A DNA stretch of 64,000 nt, taken from Lachnospiraceae bacterium (GTDB taxonomy: Bacteria > Bacillota > Clostridia > Lachnospirales > Lachnospiraceae). The stretch is taken from the NCBI GenBank assembly GCA_024684055.1, contig JAIKXN010000023.1, forward strand, positions 1 through 64,000. Direction: 5' to 3'. The notes below the pieces were generated by a model. It saw only the letters and a list, made by a program, of their open reading frames with translations, ran no database searches and was not told the origin of the DNA. A program made the translations under genes and the position numbers. Below, piece after piece: positions 25,692 to 35,482 of this stretch. Positions within the stretch are counted from its first letter, which is position 1, and every line of letters begins with the position of its first letter.

Positions 25692-27992
25692 TTATTTTGT
25701 ACGCTCTACCTCAATGACATTCTCGATTCCGGAAAGTTTGGCGCATAATCTGTCCAGTTCTTCCTTGCTGCTGACCTTAAATGAAATTCTCATGGTAGCC
25801 ACGCCTTTTTTGGATACGTTGGTCTGAAGCATGTTGATCATAATATCCGATTCAGTAAATACTTTTGTAATATCATACAAAAGTCCGGTTCTTTCCGTTG
25901 CAAAAACAGTGATTTCAGCAAGATAATCATCAAGAATGCCGTCAAGCGCTTCTTCCTGCCAGTCAGCCGTGATCACTCTCTTTCTGTCTTCTTCGGAAAG
26001 AACATCGGGACTCATGTTTACGCAGTCTGTTCTGTGAATCGTAACGCCTCTTCCCCTGGTGATAAAACCGATGATTTCATCGCCGGGTATAGGGTTGCAG
26101 CATTTTCCGAATCTTACTTCGACATCATGAGTACCGTTTACGACTATGCCGTTCTGTTTTGCAACTTTCGAGAATTTAACCGAATTGTTTTTGATCGATT
26201 CGAGTACTTCTTCGTTGGTATAAATCTTCGGATGGTCCTTATCATACATTGCGACGATCCTGTTGATCGCCTGACCTTCCTTGATTCCTCCGTGACCGAT
26301 GGCCGCAAGAAGAGCGTCCCAGTCCTTGAAGGAATAATTGTCTATAAGCCGTCTCTTATAATCATCAGTGATGATCTCGGCCAAATTAATATTGTTCTGT
26401 TTGCAGTATTCCTGGATCTTTTCACGTCCCTTGACGATATTCTCATCCTTCTGCTGACGTTTGAACCACTGATTGATCTTGTTCTTTGCCTGCGTGGAAC
26501 GTACTTTCTTGAGCCAGTCACGGCTCGGTCCGTTGGAATTGTTACTTGTCAGAATTTCAACGATATCGCCGTTTTTAAGTCTGTAATCATTGCTGACATG
26601 AACATTGTTGACCATTGCGCCGACCATCTTGTTTCCGACATCGGTATGGATCGCATACGCAAAGTCGATCGGTGTCGATCCGCTCGGCAGCTCGACCGTT
26701 CTTCCTTTGGGTGAAGAACAGTAAATATTCTCTGAGAAAATATCAAGGTCATCGTGAATAAGAGATAAGAATTTCTCGTTATCCTCTTCTTCAAGACACT
26801 CGGTAAGACTTCTTAACCAGTCGCTCTTTTCGACTTCCTTTGCGGAAACTTTCTTACCGTCTGATTCTTCCTTGTATTTCCAGTGGGAAGCAATACCGAA
26901 TTCCGCTTCCTTGTGCATTTCTCTTGTACGTATCTGAATTTCAAACGGTGCCTTTGCATCAGTCGTGTCAAATACGGTTGTATGGATTGACTTGTAGCCG
27001 TTTCCCTTGGGATTGGCAACGTAATCCTTGAATCTGTTGTTCATCGGCTTAAAGTTCTTATGAACATAACCGAGAACCGTATACAGATCTTCTTCCTCTT
27101 CCACGATAACTCTTACCGCAAAAAGGTCGTATATCTGATCGAGGGTTTTGCCCTGATTTTTCATCTTACGATAAATACTGAAAAGGTGCTTTACTCTTCC
27201 GTCGACTCTCGCATGGATTTCGGCGTCATCAAGGATTTTCTTTACCTTCATAACGATATTTGCAATGTAATCCTCACGTTCTTCCTTGGTAAAGATCATC
27301 TGATTTACGAGATCTTCATAAGCTTCGGGTTCAAGATATTTAAACGATAAGTCTTCGAGTTCGACTTTAATCTTGGAAATACCGAGTCTCTGTGCAAAAG
27401 GCGCATATATTTCCATCGTTTCTTTGGCCTTTTCATACTGCTTGTGAGGCGGCATATGCTCAAGTGTTCTCATATTATGGAGTCTGTCCGCAAGCTTGAT
27501 GATAATAACACGGATATCCTGTGCCATAACAAGGAACATGTTTCTTAAGTTAACTGCCTGCTCCTCTTCTTTCGAAGAATATTTGAAGTCTTTGGTGACT
27601 TTGGTTACGCCTGCAACAAGTTTAGCAACATCAGATCCGAATTTTGCTTCTATGTCTTCGACCGTAAGCACGGTATCTTCAACAACATCGTGAAGAATAC
27701 CCGCAATGATGGTTTCCTTATCCATCTGAAGGTCTGCAAGAATTATAGCCACGTAAAGAGGGTGAATAATGTAAGGTTCACCGTTTCTTCTTACCTGATC
27801 CTCATGAGCACTGTAAGCAAGTTCATACGCAGCCCGGATTGATGAAAAATCTTCAGAAGGATGGTAATCTCTTATTCTTTTTATTAAATCCTGATATAAG
27901 ACGGCAGGTTCAATGTTGGCACCAATATCCTCGATCTTACCGTAATCAATGATAAAATCATTCTGTACCAGTTCCTCTTTGTTAACCGACAT
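25692..27992 (-). CDS. rel: Bifunctional (p)ppGpp synthetase/hydrolase (Rel), 766 aa
   Basis: Stringent-response enzyme. Domain order: HD hydrolase (about 60-190; HPLYVAIILA and HDVVEDT), synthetase (about 240-360; YDLFAVRVIV and NPKGNGYKSIHT), TGS (about 410-470), zinc-finger/conserved Cys domain (FGKCCNPIPGDEI, about 645) and C-terminal ACT (about 690-766). The synthetase loop reads RFKDY, the RXKD form typical of bifunctional enzymes rather than the EXDD of synthetase-only RelA. ATG 27992 is preferred over an in-frame GTG at 27998 that overlaps the GGAGGGG site. Confidence 0.96.
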   Translation of the reverse strand: MSVNKEELVQNDFIIDYGKIEDIGANIEPAVLYQDLIKRIRDYHPSEDFSSIRAAYELAYSAHEDQVRRNGEPYIIHPLYVAIILADLQMDKETIIAGILHDVVEDTVLTVEDIEAKFGSDVAKLVAGVTKVTKDFKYSSKEEEQAVNLRNMFLVMAQDIRVIIIKLADRLHNMRTLEHMPPHKQYEKAKETMEIYAPFAQRLGISKIKVELEDLSFKYLEPEAYEDLVNQMIFTKEEREDYIANIVMKVKKILDDAEIHARVDGRVKHLFSIYRKMKNQGKTLDQIYDLFAVRVIVEEEEDLYTVLGYVHKNFKPMNNRFKDYVANPKGNGYKSIHTTVFDTTDAKAPFEIQIRTREMHKEAEFGIASHWKYKEESDGKKVSAKEVEKSDWLRSLTECLEEEDNEKFLSLIHDDLDIFSENIYCSSPKGRTVELPSGSTPIDFAYAIHTDVGNKMVGAMVNNVHVSNDYRLKNGDIVEILTSNNSNGPSRDWLKKVRSTQAKNKINQWFKRQQKDENIVKGREKIQEYCKQNNINLAEIITDDYKRRLIDNYSFKDWDALLAAIGHGGIKEGQAINRIVAMYDKDHPKIYTNEEVLESIKNNSVKFSKVAKQNGIVVNGTHDVEVRFGKCCNPIPGDEIIGFITRGRGVTIHRTDCVNMSPDVLSEEDRKRVITADWQEEALDGILDDYLAEITVFATERTGLLYDITKVFTESDIMINMLQTNVSKKGVATMRISFKVSSKEELDRLCAKLSGIENVIEVERTK

Positions 27993-28037
27993 GACCACCC
28001 CTCCTTTCTTATCAATAAGTTTAAACTTTTATATTTT

Positions 28038-29672
28038 TTATGAATTCTTTCCGAGTACCGAGAATGCGATGTTCGTAGCATGGTCGCCTACTCTTTCGAG
28101 ACCGGATAAAATATCGGAATAAAGCATTCCTGCTTCAGCAGTACATTCGTTCTTTGTAAGACGCTTAACATGTGTCTGCTGATATTCTTTTTCCATATTG
28201 TCTATCTTATCTTCCGTCTCTCTGACCTGATCCATATGTTCCATCTTTCTCGATGCGAACATTTCGATTGCGTACTGAAGGTTTAAGTTAATGGCTTCCA
28301 TCATCTGAGCCATTTCGTCAAATGCTTCCTTGCTGAATTCGATATTCTTCTCTTTTCTCATCTGTGCCGTCTCTGCTATGTTGGTAGCATGGTCGCCGAT
28401 TCTTTCGATATCGTTGACTACATGGAAATAAGCACCGATATTCTGAAGGTCTTCGATAGGGATATTGCTCTGCGTTAATTTAACGAGATAGTCCGTGATC
28501 GTTTTGTTAAGGAAATTGATATTTTTCTCAACTTCCGCAACCTTTTCTATTTCTTCGGGATCGAGAGTAACAAGGGCATTCATTGCTCTGTTTAAGTTAT
28601 CAAGCGCAAGGTTTGCCATTCTTTCGATTTCGTTTGTAACTTCGACAACCGCGGTAGCAGGATTAAATACAACCTTGTTTCCGATAAACTGAAGTTTGAA
28701 TTCATCGTTGTATCCGACTTTTTCGTCCTTACCCGGAATAACGATGTATGTCGCCTTAACCAGCAGATTCGAGAACGGGAACAGTACAATAACCTGAACA
28801 ACCTTGATGATCGTATGGCTGTTTGCGACAAATCTTCCGTAATCGCCTTTCGAAAGTGCCATAATACCCTGTACTATGAAATCTCCGACAAAAAGCATGA
28901 CGATAAATACCAGTATGGTTCCGAAAAGGTTGAAGAGGAAGTGGATCATTGCTGCTCTCTTTGCATCCTTCATACCCGAAAGAGATGCAAGAAGTGCTGA
29001 TACACATGCACCCATGTTACATCCGAGGATAATAAATATGACAATGTTAAAGTTTTCCAAAAGTCCTTGCTGTGCGAGCAAAAGTACGATACTTACGGTA
29101 ACCGAAGAACTCTGTACAACGCCTGTGATAAAGAACCCTAAAAGCAGTGCAAGGAAAGGATTCGAAAGCGATGAGAAAATATTGATCACGGCTTCTGATT
29201 CCTTAAGTCCGCCCATTGCGGAACTCATCAAGGAAATACCCAAAAACAAAGTACCGAATGCTACTATGATCTGTCCGATCCTGTTTATGAAAGGTTTTTT
29301 TACAAACATTACTATAACAGCGCCTATCAAAAGTAAGATCGGTGCATAATCGCTTAATTTAAACGAAACCAGCTGGGAAGTAATGGTTGTACCGATATTG
29401 GCACCCATGATAATCCCGGCAGCCTGATAAAGATTTATAAGTCCGGAGTTAACGAACGATACAACCATAACGGTACAGGCACTTGAAGACTGTACTATTG
29501 CAGTGAATATCATTCCGACACCGAGTCCGGCGAACCTGTTGGTCGTAAATATTTCAAGAATTTTTCTTAATTTGGCACCGGCAGCCTTTTCAATGGATTC
29601 ACTCATCTGTTTCATTCCGAAAAGAAAAAGGCCCAAACCGCCGCACAGTGAAAGAATATTAGCAAAAGTCAT
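28038..29672 (-). CDS. Na+/phosphate cotransporter family protein with PhoU-like C-terminus, 544 aa
   Basis: The N-terminal half (about 1-310) has about eight membrane helices with the duplicated QSSS signatures of the NptA/SLC34-like family (IVQSSSACTVMVVS and VVQSSSVTVSIVL). The C-terminal half (about 340-540) is a helical PhoU-like bundle with repeated ERIGDHATNIAE and ERVGDHATNIAFS motifs. Predicted to import phosphate with Na+, with the cytosolic domain regulating it. GGAGGTAG precedes ATG 29672. It is inserted 9 bp after ribF in the translation cluster. Confidence 0.93.
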   Translation of the reverse strand: MTFANILSLCGGLGLFLFGMKQMSESIEKAAGAKLRKILEIFTTNRFAGLGVGMIFTAIVQSSSACTVMVVSFVNSGLINLYQAAGIIMGANIGTTITSQLVSFKLSDYAPILLLIGAVIVMFVKKPFINRIGQIIVAFGTLFLGISLMSSAMGGLKESEAVINIFSSLSNPFLALLLGFFITGVVQSSSVTVSIVLLLAQQGLLENFNIVIFIILGCNMGACVSALLASLSGMKDAKRAAMIHFLFNLFGTILVFIVMLFVGDFIVQGIMALSKGDYGRFVANSHTIIKVVQVIVLFPFSNLLVKATYIVIPGKDEKVGYNDEFKLQFIGNKVVFNPATAVVEVTNEIERMANLALDNLNRAMNALVTLDPEEIEKVAEVEKNINFLNKTITDYLVKLTQSNIPIEDLQNIGAYFHVVNDIERIGDHATNIAETAQMRKEKNIEFSKEAFDEMAQMMEAINLNLQYAIEMFASRKMEHMDQVRETEDKIDNMEKEYQQTHVKRLTKNECTAEAGMLYSDILSGLERVGDHATNIAFSVLGKNS

Positions 29673-29681
29673 GTCTACCTC

Positions 29682-30611
29682 CTACATGCCTTCAAAAAAA
29701 ATGTCAGCTTCAATTATATCACGTTCTATTTGTTTAAATAAAGCCTTATCAGAATCAAATTTTGTTTCTTCTCTATGATATTTGAGAAAATAAACATTTA
29801 CCTGTGTGTCGTAAAGATTTCTATCTTTCGGACAATCCAGAAGATGACTCTCGATATTAACTTCGCCGTTTGAAGAAACCGTAGGTCTTACACCGACATT
29901 GGTCACAGCCTTAAATGATTCGTTATCCCGCGTTTCCACAACGGTAAAATATACACCGCGCTTTGGAATAACACGCCCTTTGACAGGATTGATGTTTATC
30001 GTCGGAATATCGAACTGATGTCCCAGTCCTTCTCCCTTGATTATCCTTCCGTAATGATAATAATCATATCCGAGCATTTCCGATACATCTTCCATCTCGC
30101 CGTTTTCTATTGCTTTTATTATTCTCGATGAGGATATCGCCTCGCCCTTATATTCGATTTTATCGATTATCTGAGCCTCGAATCCGTATTGTTTCGACAG
30201 TTCAACAAGGGTATCGGCGTTTCCGGCGCCGTTTTTCCCGAAAGAAACATCGCTTCCGCAAACAACAACGCCCGCATTCAGCCTGCCGACTATTATGTCT
30301 TTTACGAAAACCTCGGGACTCATATTCATTAAGTTTTCGTCAAACTTTGCAAAAACAAGTCTGTCAGCACCGATTTCCTCGATTTGAGAGATTATCTCAC
30401 CCTTTGTATTTAAATGCAACAGTTCTTTTTTCTGAAAAAAATCTTCAGGATACGGCGCAAACGTCAGCACCGTGGTCTCCATTTCATTGATGTCTCCGGC
30501 AAGGACCAGTTCTTCAAGGAGTTCCACGTGTCCTAAATGAACGCCGTCAAACTTTCCGATGCTCACACAGTTTTTGTTTTTCAATTTGGGAATATCATTG
30601 CATATTTCCAT
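29682..30611 (-). CDS. ribF: Bifunctional riboflavin kinase/FAD synthetase, 309 aa
   Basis: Converts riboflavin to FMN and FAD. N-terminal nucleotidyltransferase-like FAD synthetase (GKFDGVHLGHVELL and SSRIIKAI) and C-terminal flavokinase (GRIIKGEGLG, PTINI, GVYFTVVE and VRPTVSSNGEVNIESHLLD). Its ATG is directly after the nrnA stop (TAAATG). truB normally precedes it in this cluster and is missing here. Confidence 0.96.
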   Translation of the reverse strand: MEICNDIPKLKNKNCVSIGKFDGVHLGHVELLEELVLAGDINEMETTVLTFAPYPEDFFQKKELLHLNTKGEIISQIEEIGADRLVFAKFDENLMNMSPEVFVKDIIVGRLNAGVVVCGSDVSFGKNGAGNADTLVELSKQYGFEAQIIDKIEYKGEAISSSRIIKAIENGEMEDVSEMLGYDYYHYGRIIKGEGLGHQFDIPTININPVKGRVIPKRGVYFTVVETRDNESFKAVTNVGVRPTVSSNGEVNIESHLLDCPKDRNLYDTQVNVYFLKYHREETKFDSDKALFKQIERDIIEADIFFEGM

Positions 30612-31562
30612 TTATAAATCTTCCTTTTCAAGCAATTCAAGGAGTTTTTCGCGTATTTCCTCTTCGGTTCCCTTATGATAGAAGCCCGATGCTCTTATAT
30701 GACCGCCGCCGCCAAAGAATTCGCAGATTTTTGAAACATCCACTTTTTCTTTTGAACGAAGGCTTACTTTCATCGTGGCATCATTCATCGGATACATGAA
30801 TATGGCTACTTCCGTTCCCTCAGTTACTCTTAACTGATTGATGACACCTTCAAAATCGTTTTTGACAATGCCTTCATCAGCCATTTCTTTCATGCTGATG
30901 CTTCCGATGATCACTTTTCCGTTAAGGTAAAGTTTCGAAGAAAGAACTATCTTTGCACATGTCGTATTCTGTTTGAAACTCTTTTCATAATAAGTCTTGT
31001 CAACAAGATACTGACAGTCAATTTTTTCTTCCATCAGTCTCGCAACCGCTCTCATCGTATCCGGTGAAGTCGCAGGATACTTGAAAACCCCGGTATCATG
31101 AACTATTCCGAGATAAATCCATGAAGCGATCGTTTTGTCGAGATATTTTTCATCCATCAGTCTGAAAACCATTTCGGCCGCGCTTGACGCGCCGGGATCG
31201 ATGATGTTAATATCGCCGCTTCCTTCGGAATTGCTGATGTGATGATCAATATTTATGGTTTTGTCCGCTTTCCTGTAAAGTTTTTCTCCCGGTCCCATTC
31301 TGTCAGGTGCGGTATCGATAAGGATATATGTATCGATATCGAAGTCCGCAAAGGAATTGTCGATTATCTCATTGCCGCCTATTCCTTTAAAACACTCGGG
31401 AATATCTTCAAGATAAAGTCTTATGTCTTTGTCCTCATTTTTGAAAACTTTACGTAAATAAAGTGTCATGGCAATACAAGAACCGATAGAATCTCCATCC
31501 GGACTTATGTGTCCGGATACGGCAATATTTTTGCTGTTAACTAATTCTTTAATAATGTCCAT
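30612..31562 (-). CDS. nrnA: DHH/DHHA1 phosphoesterase, nanoRNase/pAp phosphatase NrnA type, 316 aa
   Basis: Degrades very short RNA oligomers and 3',5'-pAp (known for B. subtilis NrnA). Seen: SGHISPDGDSIGSC (motif I), NIDHHISN (DHH) and the DHHA1 motif GGGGHIRASGF. In a gut anaerobe with c-di-GMP signalling it may also clear pGpG (inference). It sits between rbfA and ribF as in many Firmicutes. Confidence 0.93.
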   Translation of the reverse strand: MDIIKELVNSKNIAVSGHISPDGDSIGSCIAMTLYLRKVFKNEDKDIRLYLEDIPECFKGIGGNEIIDNSFADFDIDTYILIDTAPDRMGPGEKLYRKADKTINIDHHISNSEGSGDINIIDPGASSAAEMVFRLMDEKYLDKTIASWIYLGIVHDTGVFKYPATSPDTMRAVARLMEEKIDCQYLVDKTYYEKSFKQNTTCAKIVLSSKLYLNGKVIIGSISMKEMADEGIVKNDFEGVINQLRVTEGTEVAIFMYPMNDATMKVSLRSKEKVDVSKICEFFGGGGHIRASGFYHKGTEEEIREKLLELLEKEDL

Positions 31563-31589
31563 AACACTTTACACTTTCTTTAAAATCTT

Positions 31590-32006
31590 TTATTCAGTTG
31601 CTTCGTCGGTTTCTTTCCCGTTTTCTTCAGCCTCTTCTTTTTCTTTTTCATGAAGCGGCGCATTGACTTCGTCGATAAACTTCATCATCTCTATGCCCTT
31701 TTCAATGGACTCATCGAGAATAAATGTTATTTCGGGAGTATTGCGCATATTCATTCTTTTCGCAAGAAGAGTTCTGATCATTCCCCTGGCGGAATTTAAT
31801 CCGGTCATGGTATTTTCTTTTTCCTCATCGGAACCCATAACCGAAATATAGACCTTGCATGTCTTTAAATCCGGAGCCACATATACATCCATAACGGATG
31901 TGAAAGGATTGATTCTGGGATCTTTGACTTCATACGCTATGATCTGGGAAAGTTCCTTCTGAACTTCCGAATTGATCCTGACGTTTTTGATACTGCCTTT
32001 TCTCAT
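31590..32006 (-). CDS. rbfA: 30S ribosome-binding factor RbfA, 138 aa
   Basis: KH-like protein aiding 16S 5'-end maturation. [23 protein letters not shown], the DPRI region, YISVMGS and IRTLLAKRMNMRNTPEITF match the family. The last ~20 residues are a Glu/Lys/Ala-rich tail beyond the fold. Start and infB stop share a base (TAATG), so the two are coupled. Confidence 0.95.
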   Translation of the reverse strand: MRKGSIKNVRINSEVQKELSQIIAYEVKDPRINPFTSVMDVYVAPDLKTCKVYISVMGSDEEKENTMTGLNSARGMIRTLLAKRMNMRNTPEITFILDESIEKGIEMMKFIDEVNAPLHEKEKEEAEENGKETDEATE

Positions 32007-34870
32007 TATCTGGGTACCTCTACCATTTCGTAAGCTTCAACGATATCGAGTTCCTGGATACCGTTAAATCCTTCAAATACAAGACCGCACTCGAATCCAG
32101 TCTTAACTTCCTTAACATCATCCTTGAATCTCTTAAGCGAAGCAAGCTTGCCTTCGAATATCTGCTCGCCTTCTCTTGTGATTCTGACTGAGCATCCTCT
32201 CTTAACGATACCGTCAAGAACGTATGAACCGGCAATGTTACCGATTGCATTGGCCTTGAATATCTGTCTGACTTCGCAGTGACCGATGATCTTCTCTTCG
32301 AATACGGGATCGAGAAGTCCTTTCATTGCGGATTCAACATCTTCGATAGCCTGATAGATTACGCTGTAGAGACGAACATCTACGCCTTCTCTGTCAGCCG
32401 TATCCTTTGCCTGGTTGTCTATTCTTACATTGAAACCGATGATGATTGCTTCTGATGCACTTGCAAGAGTAACATCGGATTCGTTGATTGCACCTACGCC
32501 GCCATGGATAACCTTAACAACAACTTCCTCATTGGAAATCTTTTCAAGGCTCTGCTTAACTGCTTCAACCGAACCCTGAACGTCTGCCTTAACGATAATG
32601 TTAAGACTCTTAAGGTTGTCTTCCTTGATCTTTGTATAAACATCATCAAGGCTCATCTTGCCCTTGGTGTCTTCGATCTTCTTAATCTTGTGCTCGGCAA
32701 TAAATGTATCTGCAAAATGCTTTGCTTCCTTGTCGTTTTCATGAGCGATGAATACGTCACCTGCTGAAGGAGCCTGGTTAAGACCGAGAATTTCAACGGG
32801 TGTTGAAGGTGTTGCAACCTTAACGTTTTCTTTCTTGTCATTGATCATTGCTCTGACCTTGCCGTGAGCTTCGCCGGCTGAAATGAAATCACCGACTTTA
32901 AGAGTTCCCTTCTGAACAAGTACGGTAGCAACAGGTCCTCTTCCTTTTTCAAGTTTTGCTTCGATAACAAGTCCTCTTGCTTTTCTGTCAGGGTTCGACT
33001 TAAGCTCGAGAATTTCTGCCGAAATAAGGATATTTTCAAGAAGGTTGTCTATTCCGAGACCTTTCTTTGCGGATACGGGAACATAGATCGTATCGCCGCC
33101 CCAGGCTTCGGGATTAAGACCATGGTCAGTTGAAAGTTCCGTCATAAGCTGAGAAATCTGGGGATAGAATGTCATATCCTTGCTTGTATCATCAAAATCG
33201 TAACCGATCTTGTCTACTTTGTTTACAGCTACAATGATGGGTACCCCTGCAGCCTTTGCATGGCTGATGGCTTCAACAGTCTGTGGCATTACACCGTCGT
33301 CGGCTGCTACTACAAGTACTGCGATATCCGTACTTGTTGCACCTCTCATACGCATTGCGGTAAATGCTTCATGACCGGGTGTATCAAGGAAAGTAATGTT
33401 CTTATCGTTGATCTTAACCTGATAAGCACCGATATGCTGTGTGATACCGCCTGCCTCACGATCGATGACATGAGTATTTCTGATCGCATCGAGGAGTGAA
33501 GTTTTACCGTGATCGACGTGACCCATTACACAGATTACGGGAGGTCTCTCAACGAGCTTGTCTTCATTCTCTTCTTCCTCTTTAAGAAGTTCTTCGATAA
33601 CATCGACTTTTTCTTCTTTTTCGCAGAGGATGTCATATTCCATTGCGATCTCTTCTGCTTTTTCAAAAGAAATCTCAGTATTAACCGTAACTATCTCTCC
33701 CGCAAGGAAAAGTTTCTTTACGATCGTCGAAGGCTGAAGTTTCATCTTATCTGCCAAATCTCTGATGGTAAGAACTTCGGGTAAGGTAAGAACCTTGATA
33801 TCGTCCTCGACTTTTTCGACTTTCTTCTCGGGCTTAATGAATGCACCGGGCTTTAATGTCTTGCCCTTCTGGCCCATTCCGTCTTCAAATCTGTCGTCAT
33901 AGCTGTTTTTCTTTTTATCTTTTTCCTGAGAATTTCTTCTCTTGTCGTCTTTTCTCTTTTCGTTTCCGGGTTCGGGAACGGAAGCATTTTCGAACTTGGG
34001 ATTAGGTCTGCTGCCGGGTCTTGAATTCATCTGCATGCCGTCTTTGCCGGGCTTTGCGAATGAATTGCCGTTATTATTGCCCTGCTTCTTGAAACCGCCC
34101 TGTCCCTGAGGACCTGCATTCTTGAAATCACGGTTCTGATTTCTGTTGCCTCTCTGATCTCTCTGGTCTCTGGGCTTTCTTGCATCCTGATTGTTCTGAG
34201 CGTTAACGGGACGTTCGGAGTTGTTTCGTCTTGCATCGCCCTGAACATTCTGAGTATTTTCTGCCGGTGTTTTTGCAGCATTTGCATTTTCTGCCGGCTT
34301 AACTGTTTCCTGTGTTGTTTCCTGTACCGGATTCTTTGTCTCCTTGACATTCTCGCTCGGTTTGGAGGTTTTAACGGGATGGCTCGGAACAAAATTAATC
34401 GAAGGTGCACCTGAAGGAGGTGTGGTAGGCTTGATAAGTCTTGTGGGACCCAGAGGAGCTACACGCTGAGAATTGTTGTTATTCTTACCGTTCTGATTCT
34501 GGTTCGGTCTCTTCTGGTTCTGAGAAGGCGTGCTTACAAACTGCGGGTTGATCTTGAAGTTAAACTTCGTGCTCTTTTTGGCTTCAGCCTGCTTGTCTGC
34601 TTTGGGCGCACTCGGAGCTGCCGCTTCCTTTACTGCGCCTTTTCCTTCCTGTCTGGTTTCCGGTTTTGTTTTTTCTTCCGTCTTTTTTTCCTCTTTAGCT
34701 GTCTTTTTATCTTCGGAACTGTTTTTCTTTATTGCATTTCTCAACATTTCCGTTTCTTCATCCGACAAATTTTTGGTTGCCGCCTTGCACTCTATGCCTT
34801 TTTCGTTGGCAAGCGCAATCAGCTCTTTGCCGGTCACTCCCAATTCTTTACTCAATTCACTTATCTTCAT
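32006..34870 (-). CDS. infB: Translation initiation factor IF-2, 954 aa
   Basis: GTPase placing fMet-tRNA on the 30S subunit. N-terminal IF2N domain (about 1-50), then a very long low-complexity region (about 50-365) rich in Lys, Pro, Asn, Gln and Arg, a second IF2N-like domain (about 365-420), the G domain from about 445 ([25 protein letters not shown]), then domains II-IV ending at 954. It is larger than E. coli IF2 (890 aa) because of the Asn/Gln-rich linker. GGAGGTAG precedes the ATG. Confidence 0.97.
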   Translation of the reverse strand: MKISELSKELGVTGKELIALANEKGIECKAATKNLSDEETEMLRNAIKKNSSEDKKTAKEEKKTEEKTKPETRQEGKGAVKEAAAPSAPKADKQAEAKKSTKFNFKINPQFVSTPSQNQKRPNQNQNGKNNNNSQRVAPLGPTRLIKPTTPPSGAPSINFVPSHPVKTSKPSENVKETKNPVQETTQETVKPAENANAAKTPAENTQNVQGDARRNNSERPVNAQNNQDARKPRDQRDQRGNRNQNRDFKNAGPQGQGGFKKQGNNNGNSFAKPGKDGMQMNSRPGSRPNPKFENASVPEPGNEKRKDDKRRNSQEKDKKKNSYDDRFEDGMGQKGKTLKPGAFIKPEKKVEKVEDDIKVLTLPEVLTIRDLADKMKLQPSTIVKKLFLAGEIVTVNTEISFEKAEEIAMEYDILCEKEEKVDVIEELLKEEEENEDKLVERPPVICVMGHVDHGKTSLLDAIRNTHVIDREAGGITQHIGAYQVKINDKNITFLDTPGHEAFTAMRMRGATSTDIAVLVVAADDGVMPQTVEAISHAKAAGVPIIVAVNKVDKIGYDFDDTSKDMTFYPQISQLMTELSTDHGLNPEAWGGDTIYVPVSAKKGLGIDNLLENILISAEILELKSNPDRKARGLVIEAKLEKGRGPVATVLVQKGTLKVGDFISAGEAHGKVRAMINDKKENVKVATPSTPVEILGLNQAPSAGDVFIAHENDKEAKHFADTFIAEHKIKKIEDTKGKMSLDDVYTKIKEDNLKSLNIIVKADVQGSVEAVKQSLEKISNEEVVVKVIHGGVGAINESDVTLASASEAIIIGFNVRIDNQAKDTADREGVDVRLYSVIYQAIEDVESAMKGLLDPVFEEKIIGHCEVRQIFKANAIGNIAGSYVLDGIVKRGCSVRITREGEQIFEGKLASLKRFKDDVKEVKTGFECGLVFEGFNGIQELDIVEAYEMVEVPR

Positions 34871-34905
34871 TCAACTACCTCCGAATCCGATTTATATCTT
34901 AACAC

Positions 34906-35220
34906 TTACGTGTTCTGCTTACTGATTTCGCGCATAATCCCGTTCGAAAAACCGTCGTCAGTAATAACGACTGCCGCTCTCTCTTCGCAGCCGATACATT
35001 TTCCCAGAGAATCCTTTTCCGCATAAAATACAATGGGCACGTGTCTGAAATTACACATATCCTCATATTTTTTCGAAGTATTCTTTGAAGCATCACCGGC
35101 AACGATCACGAGACGTGCCCTGTTTTTTTTCAGCTCTTCTTCGACACAGTATTCGCCGCTTTTAAGTTTTCCTGCTTTTTTGGCCAGTCCCAAAAGAGAC
35201 AAAACTTTATCGTTAGTCAT
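34906..35220 (-). CDS. ylxQ: L7Ae-family ribosomal-associated protein (YlxQ type), 104 aa
   Basis: L7Ae/L30e/Gadd45-like fold that usually binds kink-turn RNA. VLSLLGLAKKAGKLKSGEYCVEE is the recognisable N-terminal part; ARLVIVAGDAS and the C-terminal KQNT tail follow. ATG 35220 has AAGGAG upstream and lies inside the end of the rnpM gene (8-bp overlap). Conserved between rnpM and infB in Firmicutes; precise role unknown. Confidence 0.92.
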   Translation of the reverse strand: MTNDKVLSLLGLAKKAGKLKSGEYCVEEELKKNRARLVIVAGDASKNTSKKYEDMCNFRHVPIVFYAEKDSLGKCIGCEERAAVVITDDGFSNGIMREISKQNT

Positions 35221-35482
35221 TGAAAAACTCCTTAAGCAATTCATCGAAAAACTCATTAGGCACCTGCATTTTAAATGCTTTGTCCAGCGCATGATTCTTC
35301 ATGAGTTTTTCCACACATTCTTTTTTATTGCACACATATGCGCCCCTGCCGTTAAGTCTTCCCGTGGGGTCTGCTTTGATCTCGCCTTCGGGAGTCTTAA
35401 CGATTCTCAAAAGATCTCTCTTGTCTTTGTTTTCGTGGCAGGCAACACATGTACGAAGAGGAACTCTTTTATTCTGCATCAT
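35213..35482 (-). CDS. rnpM: YlxR/RnpM family RNA-binding protein, about 89 aa
   Basis: DUF448 protein, reported in B. subtilis to bind and modulate RNase P RNA. Signature: PLRTCVACHENKDKRDLLRIV, then GRLNGRGAYVCNKKECV. Of the possible starts, ATG 35482 or 35479 gives the family N-terminus and has AAGGA upstream; a GTG at 35491 is less likely. It overlaps the end of nusA. Confidence 0.9.
   Translation of the reverse strand: MMQNKRVPLRTCVACHENKDKRDLLRIVKTPEGEIKADPTGRLNGRGAYVCNKKECVEKLMKNHALDKAFKMQVPNEFFDELLKEFFND

Noticed and set aside
26034-26714. Plus-strand open frame of 226 codons inside rel
   Set aside because: It is antisense to the conserved rel coding region, which has clear domain motifs; no family match was recognised for the reverse frame.
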